A stretch of 5,731 nucleotides of DNA, taken from positions 1-5,731 of the forward strand of contig CANMPY010000143.1 in NCBI GenBank assembly GCA_947499775.1. The letters are read 5' to 3'. The number at the start of each line of letters is the position of its first letter. Positions within the stretch are counted from its first letter, which is position 1. A model generated the notes under the pieces. That model saw only the letters and a list, made by a program, of their open reading frames with translations. It did not search any database and was not told where the DNA came from. The translations under genes were made by a program, and so were the position numbers. The stretch comes from Bacteroidota bacterium. Its GTDB lineage: Bacteria > Bacteroidota > Bacteroidia > NS11-12g > UBA9320. Of the stretch, positions 1 to 5,398 are shown piece after piece.

Positions 1-408
1 ATAGTTTTGTTTTTTAAGATTCTGATTTTCTACTTTTAAACCTACAATTTCAATTTCTCTTCGTTTTATTACCCGTTCTATTTGGTAAACAATTTTATTG
101 GACTCAAAGGAATCTTTAGGCGATAAATTTGTTGCCAATTTAAGGATGGTAAAACAGCTATCAAGCCGCCTTACTTTCTTGGCATATTCTCGGCTTTTAT
201 CTTGAAATCGATTAACAGATTTTAAGAGTTCAATATGAAAACTTATTGAAGCCATAGCCAATGGAGAAAATTGATGTGGGTTTTTACTATAATATTTAAT
301 TTGAGCTTCGGTACCCGTTACTAATTTCTGAATTGAATCGCTGCTTAGCTGTGCGTATAAAGGCAAACAACTTTTCATAACGGTGAGAATTAAAATAAAA
401 CGTACCAT
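1..408 (-). CDS. Unrecognised secreted protein, N-terminal part (cut by the left window edge)
   Basis: The minus strand is open from an ATG at 406-408 to the window edge: 136 codons without a stop. I do not recognise the family. Residues 1-19 look like a signal peptide: Arg3, a hydrophobic run FILILTV, then LPLYA followed by Gln20. This suggests cleavage at A19/Q20 and export to the periplasm or beyond. C14 follows Lys-Ser, which is a poor lipobox, so a lipoprotein is unlikely. The visible mature part is mostly charged and probably helical. From about residue 100 it is rich in Lys, Glu, Asn and Gln with spaced Ile/Val/Leu (I106, I110, V113, L124, L131), compatible with a coiled coil. An alternative start at Met11 would destroy the signal peptide, so the first ATG is preferred. 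I see no clear Shine-Dalgarno site or TAnnTTTG promoter in 409-477. The gene follows the Omp28 gene's terminator, so it is probably transcribed separately. The function is unknown. Confidence 0.72.
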   Translation of the reverse strand, partial: MVRFILILTVMKSCLPLYAQLSSDSIQKLVTGTEAQIKYYSKNPHQFSPLAMASISFHIELLKSVNRFQDKSREYAKKVRRLDSCFTILKLATNLSPKDSFESNKIVYQIERVIKRREIEIVGLKVENQNLKKQNY

Positions 409-477
409 AAAGGGTTGAATTAGTGTACATTTCTTAACAGTTTTATTCTATGGTTTAGTATAGAAAGTGAATAAAAT

Positions 478-511
478 AAAAAAACCTGCTCGATTACGAG
501 CAGGTTTTTTT
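478..511 (-). terminator. Rho-independent terminator after the Omp28-family gene
   Basis: A perfect 8-bp GC-containing stem (CCTGCTCG at 485-492 with CGAGCAGG at 497-504) has a 4-base loop. It is flanked by seven A (478-484) and seven T (505-511), which can extend the stem by 7 A-T pairs. It begins 23 bases beyond the Omp28 stop codon. Read on the minus strand, it ends in a run of seven U. Its symmetry would let it work in both directions, but I see no plus-strand gene running into it. Confidence 0.9.
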
Positions 512-534
512 GGGTATAGTAAATAATTTTAGTT

Positions 535-1392
535 TTAATCGAATGATTTGTTTGAGCCTAAAGCTACACGTTGAACGTTTTCAACATAAGGAGCGCTGAT
601 ACTTTTGAAATAAACGAAAGCGGTTACTTCATATCCTGCAGGGTCAACACCTGTCATATCACATTCTAAATTGTATTCGCTTAATGCACCTGCAGCCATT
701 CCTTCGGAAGCTACTAATGTGCCAGTCATAGTGTTTAATGATTTCATAAGCACATTGTGGTGAATATAATTTTTGATAGGGTTACCTTTATTATATAATG
801 CGTGAGTAGAAGTTCCGTTGTATCCGTTAGCTTGATCCCAACCTGAACCTAATCCAGTCATAGTTTTTTGAGTTAAATAGGCAACTACATAATATTTGCC
901 AGCTGGCAAAGCAACTTTACCTACTCCAAGTTTTACTTTAACTGAGAATTTATTTCCAGTTTTTACAGAAGCATCTATAGATAAACCACATTTAGCATCT
1001 TCTCCCATAACACCAGTAGCTTTAGCATCCCAATTAGAACGGGTTTCGCATTTACCACCAATACGGTTTATCATACCAGTTGGATTACCTGCAGAATAAG
1101 CGTCAGAAAACACTTTGCTTTCGTCTCCAGCCATCATATCAGCACCTTGGTAAAGGTTGTGCATAGCAACAGCATAAACATTATTAGGACCAAATTTAGT
1201 TACTAATTTGTCAGCATATAATGGGCCATCTGGGCAATAAGGACATCCGGCACACGTAGTGTACTCAACAAGAACTTTTTGTGAATAAGTTTCAGGTGCT
1301 TTTGGTCCACCAATTGGATCATCAGTTCCTGAATCCTTGCAGGAGAAAAAAGCCATACTCACTGCGATTGCTAATACTAGTAATTTTTTCAT
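535..1392 (-). CDS. Omp28-family outer membrane lipoprotein with a thioredoxin-like fold
   Basis: This 285-residue protein matches what I know of Omp28-related proteins of Bacteroidota. It starts with MKKLLVLAIAVSMAFFSC: a lipoprotein signal peptide with C18 as the likely lipidated cysteine, followed by an acidic Asp/Gly/Pro-rich linker, which fits surface or outer-membrane anchoring. Residues 40-56 (VLVEYTTC, then AGCPYCPDG) are the Omp28 equivalent of a thioredoxin active-site strand and loop. C47, C50 and C53 form CxxCxxC, including a glutaredoxin-like CPYC. NPTGMINR (103-110) looks like the cis-proline loop that faces the active site in thioredoxin folds. The C-terminal half (about 135-280) looks like a beta-rich domain and includes the family-like YIHHNVL (209-215) and VENVQRV (270-276) stretches. 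There is no obvious type IX C-terminal sorting domain, so lipidation is the likely anchor. The biochemical role of the family is poorly defined; a redox activity is inference from the cysteines. The gene has its own promoter-like sequence and a strong terminator, so it is probably monocistronic. Confidence 0.88.
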   Translation of the reverse strand: MKKLLVLAIAVSMAFFSCKDSGTDDPIGGPKAPETYSQKVLVEYTTCAGCPYCPDGPLYADKLVTKFGPNNVYAVAMHNLYQGADMMAGDESKVFSDAYSAGNPTGMINRIGGKCETRSNWDAKATGVMGEDAKCGLSIDASVKTGNKFSVKVKLGVGKVALPAGKYYVVAYLTQKTMTGLGSGWDQANGYNGTSTHALYNKGNPIKNYIHHNVLMKSLNTMTGTLVASEGMAAGALSEYNLECDMTGVDPAGYEVTAFVYFKSISAPYVENVQRVALGSNKSFD

Positions 1393-1418
1393 ATCAAATT
1401 TAATTTAATTTTAGAATT

Positions 1419-1451
1419 CAAATGTATATTTAATTTATTGATAATTCCAAA
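1419..1451 (-). promoter_or_regulatory. Bacteroidota-type promoter for the Omp28-family gene
   Basis: The minus strand reads TACATTTG at 1426-1419, an exact match to the Bacteroidota -7 consensus TAnnTTTG. A TTTG (-33 element) lies at 1451-1448 with a 21-base spacer, within the range described for these promoters. The -7 box ends 26 bases before the ATG, giving a leader of roughly 20 bases. The -33 element and part of the spacer lie inside the last codons of purM, so the Omp28 gene can be transcribed independently. This is motif matching only. Confidence 0.6.
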
Positions 1452-2604
1452 TTAAATTCTCATTTTCATGTTTGATGCATAATTTTTTACCTTTGGCAGA
1501 TTTACAATGACCAATTATTTGACTATCAATACCATAATTTTTGGATAATTTAATAATTTCTTCTGCTGTTTCTAGATTAGTATAAATTTCCATGCGATGG
1601 CCCATGTTAAAAACCTCAAACATTTCCTTTGAGGAGGTATCAGACATTTTTTGGATTGCATTAAATAGGGGAGGTACGGGAAGTAAATTATCTTTAACAA
1701 CCTCTAATTCGGATACAAATTTCATGACTTTGGTTTGTGCTCCACCTGTGCAATGAATAATGCCGCTTATTTGTTCTCGATAATTCAATAGAACTTCCGT
1801 TAATAAAGGAGCATACGTTCGTGTGGGCGATAAAATGGCCTTACCTATAGTAACATTGGTGCCTGGTAGGATTTCGGTTAAATTATATTGACCAGTATAG
1901 AAATAATCGCTATCGGCTAAGGAATCATAACTTTCTGGAAAAAGCGACTTATACGATCCATTTAACATATCATGTCGTGCAGACGTAAGGCCATTGCTAC
2001 CCATGCCGGCATTATATTCATTTTCATAACTTGCCTGTCCATAAGATGACAAGCCTACAATTACATCGCCAGAAGATATATTAATTTCAATTACATCTTC
2101 GCGCTTTAGCCTTGCAGTAAAAGTTGAATCTACAATTATAGTTCTTACCACATCTCCTACATCAGCCGTTTCCCCACCCATATTATTAATGTGAATGCCA
2201 TGCTCACTCATTTTCTGACAGAACTCTGCTGTGCCATTAATTATTTCGGAAATTACTTCTCCTGGTATTTTAAACTTATTTCTTCCAATTGTGCTTGACA
2301 ATAAAAAATTAGTTGTTGCGCCTACACAAAGCATATCGTCCAGATTCATTACAAGTGCATCTTGTGCTATGCCTTTCCAAACACTTATGTCGCCTGTTTC
2401 TTTCCAATATAAATAGGCCAAACTTGATTTGGTTCCAGCGCCATCAGCATGCATTATGTTGCACCATTGTTCGTCATTGCCCAAATAATCAGGAGTGAGT
2501 TTACAAAAGGCATTTGGAAACAATCCTTTGTCTAGGTTTTTTATTGCATTGTGAACGTCTTCTTTTTGTGATGAAACGCCGCGTTTTAAATATCGATCAG
2601 ACAT
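1435..2604 (-). CDS. purM: Phosphoribosylformylglycinamidine cyclo-ligase (AIR synthetase), long Bacteroidota form
   Basis: PurM converts formylglycinamidine ribonucleotide plus ATP to aminoimidazole ribonucleotide, the fifth step of purine synthesis, in the cytoplasm as a dimer. The 389-residue product is longer than the roughly 345 residues of the E. coli enzyme and matches the divergent form I know from Bacteroidota. The N-terminus (RYLKRGVSS, then KEDVHNAIKN) is characteristic of that form. Motifs in order: HADGAGTKS (52-60), glycine-rich and nucleotide/phosphate-binding; QDALVMNLDDMLCVGA (81-96), matching the D-x(5)-D segment of PurM enzymes; GGETADVGD (143-151); GLSSYG (184-189) and SNGLTSARH (203-211), equivalent to the SNGYSLVR loop; PTRTY (260-264); HCTGGAQTK (284-292), equivalent to HITGGG; and FNMGHRMEIY (333-342), equivalent to the FNCGVGM strand. 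All main motifs are present, so it should be active. The ATG at 2604 is the only good start: the next in-frame Met (51) would remove the conserved N-terminus. Some databases label this group only 'AIR synthase related protein'. Confidence 0.9.
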   Translation of the reverse strand: MSDRYLKRGVSSQKEDVHNAIKNLDKGLFPNAFCKLTPDYLGNDEQWCNIMHADGAGTKSSLAYLYWKETGDISVWKGIAQDALVMNLDDMLCVGATTNFLLSSTIGRNKFKIPGEVISEIINGTAEFCQKMSEHGIHINNMGGETADVGDVVRTIIVDSTFTARLKREDVIEINISSGDVIVGLSSYGQASYENEYNAGMGSNGLTSARHDMLNGSYKSLFPESYDSLADSDYFYTGQYNLTEILPGTNVTIGKAILSPTRTYAPLLTEVLLNYREQISGIIHCTGGAQTKVMKFVSELEVVKDNLLPVPPLFNAIQKMSDTSSKEMFEVFNMGHRMEIYTNLETAEEIIKLSKNYGIDSQIIGHCKSAKGKKLCIKHENENLIWNYQ

Positions 2605-2611
2605 GTGCTTA

Positions 2612-2619
2612 CAAAGGTA
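2612..2619 (-). promoter_or_regulatory. Putative purM promoter -7 box, very close to the start codon
   Basis: The minus strand reads TACCTTTG followed by T, an exact match to TAnnTTTG plus the pyrimidine often seen after it. There is no clear TTG at the -33 position; that region is the T-run of the upstream gene's terminator (2641-2647). Only 7 bases separate the box from the purM ATG, so transcription would start within a few bases of the start codon. Motif match only. Confidence 0.5.
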
Positions 2620-2640
2620 ATTCTATTTGCCATTTTATAT

Positions 2641-2673
2641 AAAAAAACCCGTCTTATAATATAAAACGGGTTT
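2641..2673 (-). terminator. Rho-independent terminator after the large OmpA-type lipoprotein gene
   Basis: It begins 21 bases beyond the lipoprotein stop codon. The minus-strand RNA folds as a hairpin with AAACCCGU (2673-2666) pairing with ACGGGUUU (2652-2645), one U-G wobble (2665 with 2653), four further A-U pairs and a 3-base loop, 13 pairs in all. A T-run (2647-2641) overlaps the distal arm. On the plus strand the wobble becomes an A-C mismatch, so the structure fits minus-strand termination. Confidence 0.82.
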
Positions 2674-2694
2674 AGTATTTTAAGTTTGGTATAA

Positions 2695-5256
2695 TTATTC
2701 CTTTGGTTTTTTTTCCAAAAGGAGATTAGTTCCTTCTATTTTTACAGAAGTATAATTTTCAAAAATGGCATAACCGAGTATTGCTTTTTTTAATTCTCCA
2801 GTACCAACTACACATCTAACGTTGTAAAATTTAATATCACCAAATGTAATTTCTTTTACATCAAACGATTTGCTTTTTATTTTAGTTCCATCAGGCAAAG
2901 CATATGTTTTGTTACCATCAGCAAAATCAGTTATTGCTATAACTTTTCCAGCCAATAATTGTACTACGATAGCTTCGGGTATAATAATACTTGATTCTTC
3001 GGGATCGTATTCAAATTTGACCGACTTTTTGCCAACTTTTCCGCTTGTTGAATATTTTTCACGTGATAAAAGTAAAGGAATCATGTCATACTTTTCCTTC
3101 ATTGCATCTTGTTCAACTTTAATGGCAGCTGGACTATTGGCTATTAAAGCATCTTTAGGCAGGTTTTTATTGTCTAATAAATATTTTTTTCGCTCGTCTT
3201 GTAAAAATGGACTAGAAACTGGCCCACCGACAAGTGCCGAATCATTAAAGCTTTTCATAATAGAGTTGGTCCACTGAAAATTGCAGTTTAAAACTTTAAC
3301 TACAGCACGACGATTTTGCTGATGCTCATCTTCAGTACAAGGGGTAACTTTACCAGCTTCGCATTCGCAATGATTAACCAATTGTGATTCTCCGTATCCC
3401 ATGGCGTCCAATCTGAAAGGATTTATTCCGCCTTTAATAATATAGGCTACTGCAGAGTCAGCTCGACGTTGTGAAAGCGATTTATTATAATCAAAAGGAG
3501 ATCTACAGTCGGTATGTGTACCTAATTCAATCGCCATTTTTGGGTATTTCTTTAAGGTAATTATTAAATCATCTAAAACCCGCTTTGATTCGCTACGTGT
3601 AAAAATATTAGAAGAGTCAAGTCCATAATAAATTGGAAGTATAAATATATCGCTGCATTGGTTCTTTAAACAAAAATCACGCTTAAAATCTTGTGACTGC
3701 TCTAGGCCCATAGTCGTTACAAAATCTTCTTTGCTATCATAATAGTACTCTTCACGTTTTGAGGCAAATAATTCATATTTAGTATTCACTTGGATGACTG
3801 TTTTGTAAAATCCTTTTGCATCAGTATACAGCCTTATTTTTGATGAATCATGATTATTGCTTATGATTATTAAAGATTTAGCTAATGGTTTTCCGTCCTT
3901 ACAGTCTGTCACAATTCCTGATAAATTAAAATTAAGGGGATCCATAAAAAACTCAAAGATATTATCATCGGCTTTTCCTCCTGGACTTCTATTTGATGAG
4001 AAATAGCCTTTTTCTTTGGTGTCGTCCATAATGATTCCAAAATCATCACCATATGAGTTAATGGGCGATTTCATATTCATTGGCTTTTCCCAATCCATTC
4101 CAACGCCTTTGCTATAAAAAATATCTAAAGCGCCAATTCCAGGATGCCCATCTGATGAAAAATAAAGGGTACCATCACTAGAAATATATGGAAATGCCTC
4201 ATTTTCTTTTGTATTAATGGCAGGGCCAAGGTTTATAGGGTCGCCCCAAGTTTTTCCTCTTTTCACATAATTTACGACGTAAATATCGTGTGTATTGGTA
4301 TCGCCCAATCCTCCAGGCATATCCGAAGCAAAATATAATTTTTCGCCATCAGGCGATAAAGATGGGTGCCCAAAATTTGACTTATCGTTGCAAAATGGTA
4401 ATGGTTTTGGTGTAATATCCCATTCTTTTCCGCTTTTTCGTGCTTCGTATATTTTACATTTCTTTTCGTCGCCTTTTAAACCATTGCACTGGGTAAAATA
4501 CATTTTTGTGAATTTTTCATCAAAGGTTACGGTTCCGTCATTATAGTCGGTATTAGCGCCTGGTACCGGAACAGCCTCGCCCCATTTTACACTGGTTTTC
4601 TTGCCTTGTGCCTCAATCATCCAAATATCACTGAATTTTCTACCAGTCCAGTTATATTGTCCTTTGCTTTCGCCACCAACCCTGTCGGAGGTAAAAACAA
4701 TAGTCGATTTCTTTTTATTGGCCCATACCGGCGCATAATCATCAGATTTAATTTTTTGACCACTTGGATCATTGGCTGGTTTAAATTCGGCCACATGATA
4801 CCGTGATTTTGCATCTTTCCATTTAAGGCCTAACTCGCATCCTTCAATCATAATGGCCGTATTGGGATCATCAGGTTGCATTTTCTGATATTCCTGAAAT
4901 TTTAATAAAGCCTCGGTATATTTTCCGGTCATTTTTAGACACTCGCCCATTTTATAATAAAAAACAGGATCCTTGGCGCCTTTCTGTATTGCGGTAGAAT
5001 ACCATTTAAGGGCATTCTTATAATCGTGGTTATAATAATATGCTTGAGCAGCATTTATACTTGAAGTAAGCTTTTCTTTCTTTGTGGCCTTTGAATTTTT
5101 TGTTACCTTGGCATACATATCAGCGGCTACGGCATATTCCTTTACAGCATATCGCTTATTAGCCTCTTGCATAGATGGTCCCCCACACTGTGACGTTAGA
5201 AGCAATACTGCTAATAATGATGAATAGTAAAGCGATTTTATTATTGATTTTGACAT
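2695..5256 (-). CDS. PorE-like OmpA-family lipoprotein: TPR, beta-propeller, CRD, OmpA and a degenerate retropepsin-like C-terminus
   Basis: The product is 853 residues from the chosen ATG at 5256. Domains in order: lipoprotein signal peptide (hydrophobic SLLAVLLLTSQ, likely lipidated C24, with an unusual Gln at -1); TPR-like helical repeats (about 30-130, e.g. YKNALKWYSTAI and GKYTEALLKFQEY); a beta-propeller with PD40/WD40-like repeats (about 165-440), clearest at SLSPDGEKLYFASD (299-312), YISSDGTLYFSSD (357-369) and KGYFSSNRSPGG (416-427); a carboxypeptidase-regulatory-like domain (about 445-515, LSGIVTD through TDAKGFY); an OmpA C-terminal domain (about 537-656) with D583 in THTDCRS and R598 in LSQRRADS, the positions expected to bind diaminopimelate of peptidoglycan; then a linker and a protease-like domain (737-850). 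TPR, propeller, CRD and OmpA in this order is the architecture of PorE, an accessory protein of the type IX secretion system. The likely place is therefore the periplasmic face of the outer membrane, attached to peptidoglycan. Many Bacteroidota carry paralogues and no other secretion genes are nearby, so I do not assign porE. The frame is open upstream to an ATG at 5316, but those 20 residues would precede the signal peptide and overlap a likely promoter. Confidence 0.88.
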   Translation of the reverse strand: MSKSIIKSLYYSSLLAVLLLTSQCGGPSMQEANKRYAVKEYAVAADMYAKVTKNSKATKKEKLTSSINAAQAYYYNHDYKNALKWYSTAIQKGAKDPVFYYKMGECLKMTGKYTEALLKFQEYQKMQPDDPNTAIMIEGCELGLKWKDAKSRYHVAEFKPANDPSGQKIKSDDYAPVWANKKKSTIVFTSDRVGGESKGQYNWTGRKFSDIWMIEAQGKKTSVKWGEAVPVPGANTDYNDGTVTFDEKFTKMYFTQCNGLKGDEKKCKIYEARKSGKEWDITPKPLPFCNDKSNFGHPSLSPDGEKLYFASDMPGGLGDTNTHDIYVVNYVKRGKTWGDPINLGPAINTKENEAFPYISSDGTLYFSSDGHPGIGALDIFYSKGVGMDWEKPMNMKSPINSYGDDFGIIMDDTKEKGYFSSNRSPGGKADDNIFEFFMDPLNFNLSGIVTDCKDGKPLAKSLIIISNNHDSSKIRLYTDAKGFYKTVIQVNTKYELFASKREEYYYDSKEDFVTTMGLEQSQDFKRDFCLKNQCSDIFILPIYYGLDSSNIFTRSESKRVLDDLIITLKKYPKMAIELGTHTDCRSPFDYNKSLSQRRADSAVAYIIKGGINPFRLDAMGYGESQLVNHCECEAGKVTPCTEDEHQQNRRAVVKVLNCNFQWTNSIMKSFNDSALVGGPVSSPFLQDERKKYLLDNKNLPKDALIANSPAAIKVEQDAMKEKYDMIPLLLSREKYSTSGKVGKKSVKFEYDPEESSIIIPEAIVVQLLAGKVIAITDFADGNKTYALPDGTKIKSKSFDVKEITFGDIKFYNVRCVVGTGELKKAILGYAIFENYTSVKIEGTNLLLEKKPKE
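2707..3048 (-). other. Degenerate retropepsin-like (clan AA) aspartic protease domain at the C-terminus of the PorE-like lipoprotein
   Basis: Residues 737-850 of the 853-residue lipoprotein follow the layout of retropepsin-like domains known from Bacteroidota secreted proteins. VGKKSVKFEY leads into the active-site loop; then IIIPEAIVVQLLAGKVI (the 'ip..va..L..aG.i' segment), DGTKIKSKSFDVKEITFG, IKFYNVRCVVG (the 'i..G...v.nv.a.v' strands), AILGYAIFENY (the 'LLGqsfL.r.' turn) and KIEGTNLLL. Where an active enzyme has DTGAS, this one has D751-P-E-E-S755: the aspartate is kept but the conserved Thr-Gly is lost, so catalysis is unlikely. The assignment is by eye from pattern and order of strands, without a profile search. 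Confidence 0.6.
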
Positions 5257-5286
5257 ACCCTTTTTGGCTATTTTTTTAATAATCTT

Positions 5287-5317
5287 CAAACATGCAGAAA
5301 AATCAACAAAAATCAAA
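5287..5317 (-). promoter_or_regulatory. Possible promoter of the PorE-like lipoprotein gene
   Basis: The minus strand reads CATGTTTG at 5294-5287, one mismatch from TAnnTTTG. A TTTG lies at 5317-5314 with a 19-base spacer. It would give a leader of about 25 bases before the ATG at 5256. It falls inside the 5' extension of the open frame, which supports the downstream start. Weak motif in an A/T-rich stretch. Confidence 0.4.
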
Positions 5318-5323
5318 GAATTA

Positions 5324-5352
5324 GCAAAAATTGATTCAATAAAAATTGAATC
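5324..5352 (-). terminator. Possible weak terminator after thiL
   Basis: On the minus strand, GATTCAAT (5352-5345), a 4-base loop and ATTGAATC (5340-5333) form a perfect 8-bp A/T-rich stem, followed by AATTTTTG. It lies 46 bases past the thiL stop and just upstream of the lipoprotein promoter candidate. The low GC content makes it a weak candidate. Confidence 0.4.
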
Positions 5353-5398
5353 TAGATAGCAGCATTCTTCTTAGAGATGTTGAATATTGAATATTCTG

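Noticed and set aside
409..477. Promoter for the unrecognised secreted protein
   Set aside because: No TAnnTTTG or well-spaced TTTG pair is visible on the minus strand here, so no site is claimed.
896..1099. Plus-strand open frame of 67 codons opposite the Omp28 gene
   Set aside because: It is the antisense shadow of a well-supported lipoprotein gene and has no signal, motif or promoter of its own.
2231..2498. Two overlapping plus-strand open frames opposite purM
   Set aside because: Both lie antisense to conserved PurM motifs, show low-quality composition and resemble no family.
2870..3277. Plus-strand open frame of 135 codons opposite the lipoprotein C-terminus
   Set aside because: It is long enough to look at, but it is antisense to the retropepsin-like and linker region, and its hydrophobic runs are what the complement of Lys/Glu-rich codons gives. 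No family resemblance.
4295..4814. Plus-strand open frames (4295-4546, 4606-4806) and a minus-strand frame (4617-4814) within the beta-propeller region
   Set aside because: All are shadows of the lipoprotein frame, which is supported here by PD40-type repeats.
5382..5396. Repeat GAATATTGAATATTC just past the thiL stop
   Set aside because: A short A/T-rich direct/inverted repeat can arise by chance in this composition. It is not followed by a T-run on the minus strand and does not resemble a known operator.
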